Source: Moniliophthora roreri
Taxonomy: Eukaryota > Basidiomycota > Agaricomycetes > Agaricales > Marasmiaceae
DNA length: 64,000 nt
Assembly (NCBI GenBank): GCA_001466705.2
Contig: LATX02000211.1
Location: forward strand, 1,860,001 to 1,924,000
Direction: 5' to 3'
Shown: positions 9,987-22,950 of the stretch, one piece after another
How positions within the stretch are numbered: the first letter of the stretch is position 1
Layout of the letters: each line of letters opens with the position of its first letter
Translations under genes and position numbers: made by a program
Notes under the pieces: model-generated
The model's database searches: none
Seen by the model: only the letters and a program-made list of their open reading frames with translations
What the model was told of the DNA's origin: nothing

Positions 9987-11993
9987 TTATATCCACCGAT
10001 TGTAGTTTAAAAGGTATGTAAATAATATTGAGACAGACACCAGCAGTGTGAAATGCACGAGATGAAGACTAGCAGCCCCATTCCCATTGAACGGAACATA
10101 CTTTGATGTTCCCGCTGCGGAGGTGTTATCCCAGCCACCTGTACCTCCTCCAGTGATATTCACGCCGTCAATCTACCAACATTTGTCAGTGGTCCAACTT
10201 TACGGCAGCAGAAAGAAACTAGGCTAACCCCAATAGGCCTCGCTACATCCTCAAATGCACACTCGGATGATGTGCACAAGCATTTCCCGAGAATAGGGTC
10301 CCAAAATGGCGTAGAGCAGTTGGCCGGCACTGTGAGAGCTTGTGAGATTTTATAATGCGTGTAGGCTGTGTCCAAGGACGTACCTCGAAGACGCAGTTTA
10401 CTACCAGAACTTGGTGCCTGTACAGGATTCGGGTTTTGAGGTGTAGGTTGTTCAACTGGGCATCCATACTAATGCATACCAATCAGTAAAGGAACAGTCT
10501 AATCGCAATAGAGACCTACGCAAGTGAAGAATGTTCCGTCGCCAATTGAGCAATGACTCAGTAATCCATCTTCGTTTGCTGGTATACCATTACATATCTT
10601 GAGCGATGGGTCGACGTTGGGTGTAGGACATTGAAATGGTTTGAAAGAACCGGAGCGTAGAGCGGATGCAGGGACTGGGTTGCGGACCCATGCAAGGAGT
10701 TGAGCTGTGGACACTATCCATACATTATCATGCCCTTGCGCCCAATCCAGAAACGCGTTGATCATGGGTATCGTGGTATTTCGTACATTTAGACCAGGGA
10801 GAGTCTGCATACCGTTTAGGATAACGCCGTAGACAAGAATGTAGAGAACATACCGATAAGTGCACAGGATGTGTGTATAACCCAATCGGTTGTCTGTTTC
10901 CGTTGTAGTGATCTGTAAAGGTCTTCCTCATATATTCCGCTGTGGCAGTATCATTCGGCGTGGTTGCTCCATTCGTCAGGTCTCTATAATGTCTCGAGTA
11001 TCATGGCACTTGCTCAAGCGATAGAATACGGAACTCACAGCCAAGGGTCCATTAAATGCGGTTGCCCAAGTTGATCAAAGAAGGCATACATTGGTATCTC
11101 CCAGAATCCTTTCAACCTCAACTGTCCTTTACATAGCCCATCGACACTCATACAATCGTTCGCCATCCCATGATCCAACGTATATGGCCAAAAGGCGTCG
11201 GTCCGTGGATCAGTAACGGGTATAGCGGACGTGGCGCTAGAATCATACAAGAAGCCAGCGGCATACAAATGTCGTAGGGTTGACGTCGAGTAGTTGAGGT
11301 ACGGGGCACGGAAACCTTGTATAGAGGAGAATGGGATACCTGCCAGGGAATTGAGGGTAACGAGGTTGCCATCGATTTCGGCAGGAGAGGGGTCTGCCTG
11401 GTGAGTCATCCTGTAAGCTCTCGATGAGTACACACACACACACGCACAAGTTGGAAGAGAAATATGAGATGCAACGCACGTGTGGTCGGCGATTTCGTTC
11501 CCAGCCACGTACCAGTCTGTAGATACGTTGGTCTGTGGGTGTCAATTTCTAGGGGAGCAAGATGGCGCACCCGTGACGAGCGTGTAGTTGGTATATCCGA
11601 GAGAGGTATAATATGTCATCTTTGGAGAACATCCGTTTGGATTCCTTCTGTGTGCCAGGAATCCGTTCACCACATCCAAGGTATATGATTGAATAGCATC
11701 ATCTGCTGTGAAGACAATGAATTGGGGCGTATCTGCCTACACATGGCCCTTGTCAGTGTTTGTGGGGATACAAGTGTTGTTGTTGTTTTTTTTTTACTTA
11801 CTGGAGCTAATCCACCGGGTGGGCTCGTACTGGCACAGTTGCAGTCGGGTAGCTTGCACAAGGATGGATCACAGGAGTATCCGGCGGCTTCAATGCTTGT
11901 CGTTGGGCCCGTTACTCCACCATCTTGAGCATGAACGGATAGGTATGTTGAGAATCCCAATCCTAATGTGAATAACCACGAGAGGGGCGGCAT
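9987..11993 (-). CDS. GPI-anchored polysaccharide (chitin) deacetylase, CE4 family
   Basis: Secreted cell-wall enzyme expected to remove N-acetyl groups from chitin. The ATG at 11993 opens a signal peptide (MPPLSWLFTLGLGFSTYLS), then a Cys-rich stretch (CDPSLCKLPDCNC). Across introns the CE4 motifs appear in order: FTADDAIQ (motif 1, catalytic Asp pair); NEIADHT joined to MTHQ, giving the metal-binding HTxxH; GFRAPYL (motif 3); AFWPYTLDHG; FWEIPMYAFF; and LYTHPVHL with the late His. The C-terminal part holds several Cys pairs (CSIGDGTFFTC, CLCTSSEC). It ends with a small-residue site (FNGNGAAS) and a hydrophobic tail (FTLLVSVSILFTYLL) before the stop at 9987, which is typical of GPI attachment. 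All motifs are intact. The N-terminal Cys cluster resembles a small binding module but I do not name it. Confidence 0.88.
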
Positions 11994-14071
11994 GCAAAGG
12001 GGGAGGATGCATTTTTTACATCGAGTATTATATGGTTTCAACGTGACAGAAGGATCAAGCAGGGGATCATTGATCATCCAAGAGAAATGGCAATTTTTGA
12101 CCGTATGCGGAACAAGAGGGCGCCGCAATTGCAATTGAGAGTCCGAGGTGAGAGTTTTCCGTCTCGCCCGCTTCACCTGACACCAAATTTCAAAAGTGAA
12201 CTTGGACTGCCCGCTGTTTCATGAGTAGTTGGCAGGGATTCAGGTGACTTACGAGGTGTGATAATACTGAAGGAACATGCGACAGATACGGACGATAGCG
12301 GCTTGCAATAGCACTTTAGGAACGGACCATGCACTATATCGTGCACCTGAAGAGCTAAAACTTAGGTAAAAGGCTAAAACTATAAAAAAAAAAAGTTGAA
12401 GATCTTTGAAGTTCCAGACGATTCGCCTTCCTTTCGCTTGCTTCATCCAAATCCGAATCGAGTTTCGTCTGGATATTCAGAGCGTGAGGATTCGTTTCTT
12501 GAGAAAACATTCCGGGGCCTGAAACAGATTTTGCATCAGATGGCAGAAACACGATATACGTACAACATAGGAGGGATCGTTGGACATGTACAGTAGTAAA
12601 GCTCGGCGACGCGTTCAAATACTGTAACTCGGACCGAGTCGTCCGTCTCCAGCAATCTCCAATTGATGATTGGAACCATCCTCCACTATGACCCTGCAGT
12701 GCTTCGTGAAAGCTCGCCGCAGTGGGCCATCATGGTCCGATGGAAAGCACGAGTCCGTTTTCTGGCGTTGTAACTTGCTGGACCTAACCAATGATGAGAG
12801 CGGAGCCGAACGACGAAGCGAGCCAAACAAAACGATCTATCGACATCTATCAGACCACAAAAAGAAGACTAATTCTCGTAAAGGCATTAGATTCTGAGGG
12901 GATGCTCGATCATCTCGGTATGTCTCTTATCTTTCACATCTGACCCCCGAGCACAGCAGCGGCGTAAACGAAAATAAAACAAGTAGATCAGGAGGAGATG
13001 GAATGTACAGATCTTAAGAGGGCGTACAACAGTATGTTTCCAGTTCTCATCTCTAAACCGTCCTGACTGTTATCTCTATTTAGTGACGCCGAATAATATA
13101 CTGGTCTTCTTGCAACCTATCTACTTTCCTCTTCAGATGCACAGAATCTGTCGAAAACCAACAATGTACGATTTCTGCTCCCAAAGAAAAGCTAGTACCT
13201 CATGAATGCAGGAGATAAGGACTCGGATTGCTCATTTCAACTACAAAAAGATTCTCTCTCTACCCGATGACATCTTACATGCGTGTGTTGACTTTGGGCG
13301 TATTATGCAGTTCTTTCAGGAGGAAACATGGCGGACCATGGACCGGGCCTCAAACTTCCAGCACTGCTGCGCGTACGAATGTTGCTGGGGCCCCAAGCAG
13401 TTACCCAGAGCCGGCTCTAAAGCTATTTGTAAGGATTGTGCCCCTTAAGGATGCTGCCGCCGGATCGTATACTATGCAGACTCAGCCTGAGGATTGGCCG
13501 ACGGAAACTCGAATGTAGCGCTGTAAATGATTACTCAGAACCGAAAGATTGGTAAGAGTTTTAGAGGTTAGAAATGCTGAAAAGCATGGCTATACGGCTG
13601 GGGTAGCTTACTGTATTGCCTACCCGAGATGTCCTCGAACGCGCTGACCGTGGTGGCCTTACTGTGAAATTTTGCCGGTGTTACCGTCGGCAGTAACAAC
13701 TCTGTTGACTAACGCCACGAGAAACGGACCCAATCATCGATCGGTGCCTCACAGTGCCTCACTGACCAAAACTCTTTCAATTTCATTATTGAACGCCATG
13801 TACTATGAACATACAGCAGTAGATACGTTATATAGTCCAGTCCATGTGCTATATAGTGTATACTGCAATTCACAATGCTTTGATCATCGAGTCACACGGA
13901 CTCAAAATAGCGCCCATTTCTCCTTTTGTCATACGGCACGTAGGGGGGTATCGAGGAAAAATAGGGAAAAATATGACTCTACCATGATGACATGTATGCG
14001 GAAAGAAGGCAGCTCATAAGCTTCGTATCTCTCGTGAGGCCGCGTGGGGACCCCTCTCTGCGTTTCGCTCA
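11994..14071. other. Gene-poor interval upstream of the ABC transporter
   Basis: No convincing gene over about 2 kb. It holds dispersed repeat copy C (12714-12884). A short frame near 13240-13300 reads KKILSLPDDILHACVDFG, which resembles an F-box core, but no second helix or repeats follow, so a degenerate F-box fragment is only a possibility. TATTATAT near 12027-12034 could be the deacetylase TATA region. Confidence 0.35.
12714..12884 (+). repeat. Dispersed repeat, copy C
   Basis: Same block order as copy A at 7049-7256: GCAGTGGGCCATCATGG, TCTGGCGTTGTAACTTGCT, CCAATGATGAGAGCGG, CCGAACGACGAAGCGAGCC, AACGATCTATCGACATC and ATCAGACCACAA. It diverges after about 12870 and lacks the tail shared by copies A and B. 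Copies A and C are about 5.6 kb apart in the same orientation. Confidence 0.7.
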
Positions 14072-17000
14072 ATGGCCAGGAAGACTGAGACTCCGAGCTT
14101 GGACGATTCCGAGAAAATTTCCAATAGCGCCAAAGCTGACGTCGAGAAGGCCACGGCTCATGATTCCGCCAACGTCCAGTCCCGATCACGGTTCGCCTTT
14201 TCTTCTTGCGGTTGCGCAATCCAAAGTTTACGCGTTGTTGACCAATTCATTCCATCACACTAGGTTTCTTCCGTTTATTTCAAGTAAACCACCACCACCA
14301 CCACCCAAGGCCTCAATTGATGACTCGGATATCATCCCGGAAGTCAACGCCAATCTTTTCAGTCTCATCACATTCGACTGGATAACTCATTTGCTACGCC
14401 TTGGATACCAACGTCCACTCGAAGCATCGGATCTTTACAAGCTTCAAGATGACCGTGCGGCCGCGTATATTGGTGACCAGATCCTAGAGTCTTGGGAAAA
14501 ACGCAGAAAAGTGGCAGACGAGTGGAACCAGAGATTGGCCAACGGAGAGATCAGCCCGGGAGTGTGGAGAAGGGTTTGGTGGACCTTGAGGCGAGCAAAG
14601 GATGGTGAGAAGGAATGGAGAGAAAAGTCTGGTAGAAAGCGGCCGAGTCTAGTCATGGCAATGAACGACAGTGTCAAATGGTGGTTCTGGTCTGGCGGAG
14701 TATTGAAGGTCATTGCCGACACAGCCCAGGTTACTTCACCGCTGATTGTCAAGGTTTGTCCTTCCAGCTATACCCTCTCCTGGTTTCCTGCTCAAATTTG
14801 TTCTTGTAGGCTATCATCAACTTTGCGTCTTCATCATACATCGGTCATCTTAGTGGTCAACCTGTACCACCCATTGGCAGAGGAATCGGTCTTGCAATCG
14901 GTCTTCTTGTATTGAACGTGGTGTCGTCGCTATGCATGAATCAATTCTTCTATCGGGCAGCTTCAGCAGGTGTACTCCTCCGTGGTGGTCTCATTCACGC
15001 GATATACAAGAGGTCGTTGAAGCTCACGTCAAAAGCAAGGAGCAAACTCCCAAACGGTCTCATAATGAATCATATCTCAACGGATGTCTCCCGAATTGAC
15101 TTTTGCGCTGGCTTTTTCCACATGGTGCGTCGTGTCACCCCTTTCCCTAGTCGTAAAAATCTAAATTTACTATTCTGACTCACAGTCGTGGGCGTCCCCA
15201 ATCCAAATGATCATCTGCCTCATCCTCCTCATTCTCAATCTCGGTCCGAGCGCTCTTGCCGGTTTTGGCTTTTTCCTACTCATGACGCCCATCCAAACTA
15301 TCGTCATGAAGAAAATGTTCAGATTCCGAGCTAAATCCATGGTATTTACCGATCGTCGCGCAAAACTCTTACAAGAGCTACTGAACGGTGCTAAAGTGAT
15401 CAAATTCTTCGCATGGTACATATTTTAATTTCTTCAGTTTTAGGAACGTTGCCTAACGTATATCTTTCAATAACAGGGAAGAACCATTCCTTCAACGCAT
15501 CGCGGAATACCGACAACAAGAAATGGGCTATACCCGAACACTCTTGTTGATTCGTAGTGCGAATAATGCAGTGGCCATGTCCTTGCCAGTTCTGGCGAGT
15601 GTTTTGGCGTTCGTGGCCTATGCACTTAGTGGACATGATTTGGATCCGGCGAATATCTTTGCGAGTTTGACTCTGTTCCAATTACTAAGATTACCTTTGA
15701 TGATGCTGCGTGAGTATCTAATGCGTAATTTTAACGTGTGACTGACTTTTTTTTTTTTTTTTTTACCTCGATATAGCGATATCATTAAGCTCTATCGCCG
15801 ACGCTTCCAACGCCACTCATCGGCTTTACGGTATCTTTGAAGCCGAGACGCTGGACGAAACGCGGGTCATTGAGCCCGAGCTTGACGTGGCTGTCGAAGT
15901 GAAGAACGCGTCGTTCACTTGGGATGCACCTCCACCTGAACCAGAAGGCAAGAAGGGTTCAAAGAAAGCTGCTGCTGCCGCCGCGAAGAAGGCTGGTCGT
16001 CCGCAAACGGCTGATGGACCATCCACACCACCACCCGAACAGGAGCCATTCTCCTTCCGCAATATATCCTTATCTGTTCCACGAGGTTCACTCACCGCTA
16101 TCGTAGGCCGAGTAGGGTCGGGTAAATCGTCCCTGTTACAAGGTATCATTGGTGAGATGCGTCGAACGTCGGGAACGGTAAAGTTTGGAGGATCAGTGGG
16201 GTACTGTCCACAGACCGCGTGGATCCAGAATGCCAGTGTCAGAGAAAACGTGTGTTTTGGACGAGAGTGGGAAGAAAACAGGTATTGGAAGGCGATTAGG
16301 GATAGTTGTCTAGAAATGGATTTGAAGATGCTGCCTAATGGTGACGCGACTGAAGTCGGTGAGAAGGTATGTTTCGTTCGGATAAAGGAATATGATTATG
16401 GGCTGATGGCTTTTTCTCTTTTCAAGGGTATCTCTCTCTCTGGAGGACAGAAACAACGTCTGAATATCTGTCGTGCAATTTACTGTGATACCGATATTCA
16501 GATCTTTGATGTATGTGGTTCTTTGTTATCCTTTCTATTCTCAACTTAGTGATTGTGTTGTCTCTACACAGGACCCTCTATCAGCCCTCGACGCTCACGT
16601 AGGGAAGGCTGTCTTCCAAAACGTTCTTCTCAATGCCCCAGCAGGAAAAACTCGAATCCTCGTCACCCATGCACTTCACTTCCTTCCTCAAGTCGACTAC
16701 ATTTACGTCGTTGCTGACGGCAAGATTGTAGAACGTGGCACATATAATGAACTTATGGAAAGTGGAGGTGAATTCGGTGCCTTTGTCAAGGAGTTTGGAT
16801 CAAAGGAGTCTGAGCAGGAGCAGGAGGAAAAGGAAGAGAGCGCAGTTGCAACTGCTGGTCCAAAGGACGAGAAAGAGGTTGCAGAAAAGGAGATTGAGAA
16901 GGATATTAAGAAGGGTGCTGGAAACGGTGGTGGGATGATGCAAGCTGAAGAACGTAGTACCGGTGCTGTCAGCTGGCAAGTTTACAAGGCGTATCTCAAG

Positions 17001-19406
17001 GCTGGAAACGGAGAATGGATCTTGCCGTTCCTCCTCTTGTCATTAGTGTTCGTTCAAGGCGCAACGGTGATGGCGTCGTATTGGCTTGTGTATTGGCAGG
17101 AGATGAAGTGGGATCAACCGCAAGGATTCTATATCGGAATTTATGCAATGTTGGGTGCCGCTCAGGCTATTGGGATGTTCTTCATGGGCAGTACATTTGC
17201 ACTCTTGACATACTTTGCGTCGCAAAGGTTACACAAGGTGTGTGTTTCGTTTTGTTTTGCTTTTTTTTTTTTTTTTTCCTCGACGTTAACTGATCTGCTC
17301 GTTGATGTAGGGCGCAATCAAGAGAGTTATGGCTGCACCAATGTCATTCTTCGAGACTACTGTGAGTATTTCGTCACCATTTTGTCCAATATTCATGTTC
17401 GCTGATTGTCACGCAGCCCCTAGGAAGGATCATGAACCGATTCTCGAAAGATATCGATACAATCGATAACTTGTTGGGAGGTAAGTACATTCTGATCATT
17501 TGCTCGACTCAACCTCACACTCCTCTTTAGATGCTCTTCGTATGCTTGCCGGAACAACCTCAAGTATCCTAGGTGCCATCATTCTCATTTCCATCGTCCT
17601 TCCTTGGTTCCTTATCGCCGTTGTGGTGATCATGTCTGTCTACTTTTACGCTGCACATTTTTACCGTGCTAGTGCTCGAGAGCTGAAACGTCTTGGTAAG
17701 GTCTAATTCATTTTTACATCCCTCTCCAACGTTATGTTCTGATAGCTCCTCCCAGACTCCGTCTTGCGTTCCTCGCTTTATTCTCACTTCTCCGAGTCAT
17801 TGTCTGGATTGGCGACCATACGAGCCTACGGTGAAAGTGATCGGTTCTTGAAGGAAAACGAGAACCGTATAGACATAGAGAACCGTGCTTACTGGGTAAT
17901 TATCTTTTTTTCTATTATAGGAAAAGGGAACTTGGCTGATATTTGATTTCTTTAAGCTAACGGTTACCAACCAACGATGGCTAGGTATACGACTGGACTT
18001 TTTGGGAACTCTCCTAACATTTGTCGTTGCTATCCTTACCGTCGCCACCCGATTCAGCATCTCTCCTTCACAGACTGGTGTGGTGCTCTCATACATCTTG
18101 AGTATACAACAGGCGTAAGTTTTTCTTTTTCTTTTTCGTGCCTTGTGCCTTTATGGATATAATTGTTCCGCAGATTCGGTTGGCTTGTCCGACAATCCGC
18201 AGAGGTCGAGAACGATATGAACTCGGTTGAACGGATTGTATACTATGCGAACGAGGTCGAGCAGGAGGCACCGCATCAGTTGCCTGATGCTAAACCGCCA
18301 GGAACCTGGCCTGCTGAGGGAAGGGTAGTCTTCAACAATGTCGTACTGAAATATAGGCCCGAACTTCCGCCAGTTCTTAAAGGTATAATCATTGATTGAC
18401 TGCTTTATGATTGTAGTTCACTCATCCTTTTTGACAGGTATCTCCATGGACGTCAAAGCCGGCGAAAAGATTGGCATTGTTGGCAGAACAGGCGCTGGAA
18501 AGAGTAGCCTGATGACAGCCATCTATCGACTGGTTGAATTGAACGGAGGGTCGATTGCCATTGATGGAATCGACATATCAAAATTGGGCCTGACAGACCT
18601 GAGAAAGGGATTGTCTATCATTCCTCAGGACCCTTTGTTATGTGAGCTTTTTTATTCAGCTCTTTGTTACCTGACGGTAATTAAATGTTCTTTCTAATAG
18701 TCTCAGGAACCCTTCGGTCAAACTTGGACCCATTCGGCCTTCATGACGACGCCACACTGTGGGACGCCTTGAAACGTTCGCATCTGGTGGAGACGCCAGC
18801 GAAGCGAGAGTCTCTTTTGAGCCAGCCGAGTGTGGGTGAGGAGATACCGAGTGGAGCACATACGCCGAATGCGAATAGTGCTAATCGCTTCACGTTGGAT
18901 TCGGTGGTGGAGGATGAGGGAAACAATCTTTCCATTGGACAACGGTCATTGGTGTCCTTGGCTCGGGCTTTGGTGAAAGACTCTAAAATAATAATCCTCG
19001 ATGAGGCAACAGGTATGTCTTTGTTTCACACTTCTGAACAAAGGTCTAATCTTTCTCTTGTGTCATTCAGCATCAGTGGATTATGAAACGGATAGAAAGA
19101 TTCAGGATACGATTGCTAATGAATTCGAGGATAGGACGATATTATGCATTGCTCGTGAGTCTCTTTTTTACCTACCTTTTGGATAGGCGGGGAACTAAAT
19201 GGCATACACAAATGTTCACAGATCGGCTGCGCACGATTATATCTTACGACCGGATATGTGTTTTGGATGCCGGACGGATTGCTGAATTCGATACCCCCGC
19301 ACAATTGTATGAAAAGGACGGAATATTTAGAGGGATGTGCGAGCGGTCGTCTATTAGCTTGGACGACATAAAATTAGCCGCCAAGATTAGGAAGCAGGAT
19401 GTGTGA
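14072..19406 (+). CDS. ABC transporter, ABCC/MRP subfamily (Yor1-like)
   Basis: Full transporter (TMD1-NBD1-TMD2-NBD2) without an N-terminal TMD0, as in yeast Yor1; expected to export drugs or conjugates from the plasma or vacuolar membrane. The start at 14072 ([15 protein letters not shown]) joins, by removal of an intron near 14189-14263, to [19 protein letters not shown]1 has Walker [10 protein letters not shown], signature LSGGQKQR, Walker B IQIFD joined to DPLSALD, and H-loop [13 protein letters not shown]2 has Walker [11 protein letters not shown]-loop IPQDP, the less canonical signature LSIGQRSL, Walker [13 protein letters not shown], and H-loop IAHRLRTII restored across the last intron. 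Within NBD1, just before Walker A, there is an Ala/Lys/Pro-rich insert ([14 protein letters not shown]). The linker after NBD1 is Glu/Lys-rich. At least fourteen introns are visible, and no frame is broken. Confidence 0.93.
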
Positions 19407-20107
19407 TCCAGGGGTTGCTTTCTTGGGACGTTTAGATGGGTTTTTTTCTGTGGATGGGCATATATGGAAGGGCGGAATCATTACCATACATTACTTGGAC
19501 TGTTTTCGATTGCATTGTAACGACATGTATATGATCGAACGATATATTGCATCTGATATCAGAGGTACGGTCTTCGTTCAAGTTCTTTGCGGACTTGGAG
19601 GGGGTCAATAAAGATAACCCGGCAAGGTTTTCACTGTACAGTAAGCTCTGATATAACAATACGTCATTTGATTCTGAGAACAACAACGTTTCGTGCCAGG
19701 ATGCCCCGGTACGAACGTGTATGCTGGAACGAGTAAGATCCCTGGCTGAGGTTGCCGTGGCGAGCGGCCGTTGCCTGCTCGCGATAGATCGTGAGCAGGC
19801 GAGACCTTGTGAGGGTTCAAAACATAGTCAAGGCAGGCTCAATGAAGGCTTATTCATTGCTAATATATCGCGTGTAATGACAGAATATATGCAACAGAAG
19901 CCTGATGGCAACATGGGATGAAGAATGGAAATGGATTGGCTGAATGTCACATGGCGCTTGGAGCGAGGCGTGACCATTCCATCTTGTTTAGAGACAATTT
20001 CCTTCATCGCATTTTTTTTTTCCTCCTCCTCACATCGTCTTCGCCGTCGTCCTCGTCCTCGTCCTCGTTCACTGCCACCCATCATCGTTACATACGTTCT
20101 ATTCCAT
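19407..20107. other. Interval between the ABC transporter and the cyclin
   Basis: No gene is supported. It holds the transporter 3' region and the cyclin promoter. A frame open from 19925 runs in phase into the cyclin, but its extra residues look like translated leader (Arg/Pro-rich), so I placed the cyclin start at 20108. Confidence 0.4.
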
Positions 20108-22138
20108 ATGCTCGCGCTGGCGCATCCCTACGATCCAGCTTCGGAGGTATCCCATAGAGCCCCTTCCTCCTCTTCCGTCTCTCGCCAGCGGCAATCCCGG
20201 AAACCCTCATCCGCACCTTCGTCCTCAGCGTTGGCGTCGTCGTCAAGACAGCCTTCGTCATCGTCCGTACCGTTTACTGCTGCAGCATCATCATCGTCGT
20301 CCCGGCCCCATAGTGCTTCACAGCAGCAGTCTCAGCCTTTAGCAGCGCCGACTCGGCAGCAACAGCTAGCCACCAATAATTCCCCATCTCAAATTTCGCC
20401 AAAAGTTGTCACGGAGCCACTTCCGACGACTAGTGGATCAGTTGATATTCATTCATATCCTTCCGCTGACCTCCTACGCCTCCTCGCTTCTTTACTTACT
20501 CAAATAGCGGCAGCAAATGACAAGCTCGACTCTTCAGCGTCTTCAGCTGCTCTAGCAGAATCACACTCATCACCATTTGCACCACCTTCACCGTCAGTAG
20601 AGCATGCGCCTTTTTGGCGCACCCTGTTCACAGCATCCCGGTCCGCCCTTTCCACCTCCTCATCTACTCTGACGTTTCATGCCCGAAATATACCCACTAT
20701 TACTCTCGAAGCATACCTTCTACGTATTCTCAAGTATTGTCCGACGACGAACGAGGTTTTCCTATCACTACTAGTCTATTTTGACCGGATGTCCAAATTG
20801 AGTGCGGATGCCACTGGGAGGACGTTTGTCATCGATTCCTACAACATACATCGCTTGGTCATTGCCGGAGTCACAGTGGCCAGCAAGTTTTTCAGTGATG
20901 TATTCTACACAAATTCCCGTTACGCTAAGGTTTGTACATTTCGTCATTCTGTTTCACCTCCACAATAAGCTGACGTTTATGATGCTTCTTTCATTTATTT
21001 TCTACAGGTCGGGGGTTTGCCGCTAGCAGAACTCAATCAGCTCGAGCTGCAGTTTCTGCTTCTGAATGACTTTCGTTTGGTCATCCCGAAGGACGAAATG
21101 CAACGATATGCAGAACAGTTGATTCTTTTCTCGACCTCCTCTTCTCCGGCTTCTTCGCAAACAAATGGAGTTGTTACCCCTTCTAGTGCGGCGTCTTCGT
21201 CCACTACCTCCATTATCCGACCACCGCTGGCTGTACAGCCTCAAACTCCGTCTACGGCGGCAGCTCCAACACCCTCTCTCGCCAGCTCATCCACTTCCCT
21301 AGCGTCATCGTCCGGATCGTCTACCGTAGTACCAAATGGTGGGACACCTACCAACAGCACGACTTCGCTCCAAACTTATCCGACCTCATTTTCATCGTCA
21401 GCACTGGAGAGCAGTGAGACACAGAGCTCACGAATGCACGCAATGGGTGCTATCGATGCGTATGGCGGCCGGATACCTGGGGCATCTACTACAAGTACCC
21501 CACTCAAGCAGCCACAGGGCCCATACTCTAGTTTCCCGAGTACTTTGCACCCAAGTGATAATGTCACTATGCAAAGAGAGTACTCGACATATTCACGTGG
21601 TCCGAGTCAGAACGGGTCAGCATCTCATGTAAATGGCATGATGATGAAAACGCCGCGGCGAGCTTCTGACGCGTCGTCTGTATACTCCGCCTACTCTGAG
21701 GCTTCATCTGAAGCCGACACAGAGACAGAGACGGAGACGGAGACGGATGGTGGCTGGACCACGGATGACGAGCCTACCATCAAAGCACCTGGTGGAAGTG
21801 TCAGTAGTGCTGCTAGTATTGCGAGCGGTGACAGTGCTTGTGGAGATAGCGTTTATGGAGGTTCTGACGGCAAAAGAGGAAGCGTTAGTAGTTTCGATGA
21901 TCAAGACGAGGATGTACGGGCAGCGACTGATTCCAGTGGCAGAAGGCGGAACTATAGTTTATCCACCGGAGACGAGAGTGACGATGAGCGAGAGGATGGT
22001 GATGCTTCGATGGAGTGTGAGGATGAAAGAATAGGTGGCAGAGTTGACGTGGAGATGGACGTTGAGAGGACACCAGACTCTGAAAGAGTTTGGAGAAGGG
22101 GAGGTGCAGGGCAAGGGCAAGTCTGGCGAAGCAGATAG
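20108..22138 (+). CDS. PHO80/PCL-type cyclin
   Basis: Regulatory subunit expected to bind a Pho85-type cyclin-dependent kinase in phosphate, nutrient or polarity signalling. Exon 1 (20108-20929) starts MLALAHPYDP, then a long Ser/Gln-rich low-complexity stretch. The cyclin fold begins at ITLEAYLLRILKYCPTTNEV and continues with LLVYFDRMSKL, FVIDSYNIHRLVIAGVTVAS and KFFSDVFYTNSRYAK. A 78 bp intron (20930-21007) is removed, and exon 2 resumes with VGGLPLAELNQLELQFL and LLNDFRLVIPKDEMQRYAEQ. The C-terminal half is disordered: Ser/Thr-rich, then acidic with a repeated Thr-Glu run (ETETETETD). That long tail is more than a minimal Pcl needs and is a likely site of phosphorylation. An alternative start in phase at 19925 is possible but less likely. 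Confidence 0.88.
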
Positions 22139-22950
22139 AAAAAGCGCTCGGGACCGAAGGGGCGGTAATTGACGAAGGACGGTGACGTGGCTCGACGACA
22201 TCCGGACAGAAGTGGAGAGAAGGCCAAGAGAAGGTTCTGGAAAGAGGTCAGGTGCCCAAGGGGACAGCAACAGAGCAAGGCACATCTGCCGCCTGGACTA
22301 CGCACTGCATTGCGTTCGCTATCACGAGCTCTCGTCTTCTTGCAAGAGCTCTCAGCTAACCATAAATCTACCGCAACAATCCTTTAACCCTAAGGACAAA
22401 CCAAGTTCTCAAACTGGACGGGGATGCATGTTCACGCACGCGCTTCCTCTCGAGTGGGGTTGGCGCTTGGACGTCTCATCGCCCCCGATTCAGCCTTGGC
22501 GGTCTAGAGGAGTTGACCGTCATACAATACTCTTTAAAGCTCCGTTTTCTGCCTATTGTCATTGTGCTAGATTCGGATCCGGACTATTTTTTTTTCCGAT
22601 ATTGGGATTTAGTTTATGTCGTTCTCTAGGGTTTATGTTCAACATAATCTCTTCTCTCTTCATTACATACAACGTTGCATGTTTTCTTTCTCATCACTCA
22701 TCACGAACTCATGATTCTCTCCTACCTTTTTTTTTTTTTTTATTGATCGCCCAATCGCATTACAGAATAGTGTACATACAATATTAGCATCGCACGAATG
22801 TTATCAAGAATAAAGTTATATTAGGTTCTTCAATATAGAAGTGGTTTAGGACTGAATGATGAGCTGGATGTGTAATCTGAACTAGAGATCGAGTAAGTAC
22901 CCAGGGGTGAAATGCCGACCAGGTAATAAGGAATCGTGGAGCCTAAACTA
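22139..22950. other. Interval downstream of the cyclin
   Basis: Probably the cyclin 3' UTR followed by non-coding DNA. It contains a long T run near 22730-22741. The frames here (for example 22182-22787) show no domain and end in low-complexity sequence; I do not support them as genes. Confidence 0.35.

Noticed and set aside
11431..11444. CACACACACACACGCAC microsatellite
   Set aside because: Ordinary short CA repeat within an intron of the deacetylase gene.
13206..13518. Possible F-box fragment (LSLPDDILHACVDFG)
   Set aside because: Only one short motif matches; no coiled coil, second helix or repeats follow, so it may be chance.
22182..22787. 201-codon frame after the cyclin
   Set aside because: Lies in the probable 3' UTR, ends in low-complexity sequence and has no domain.
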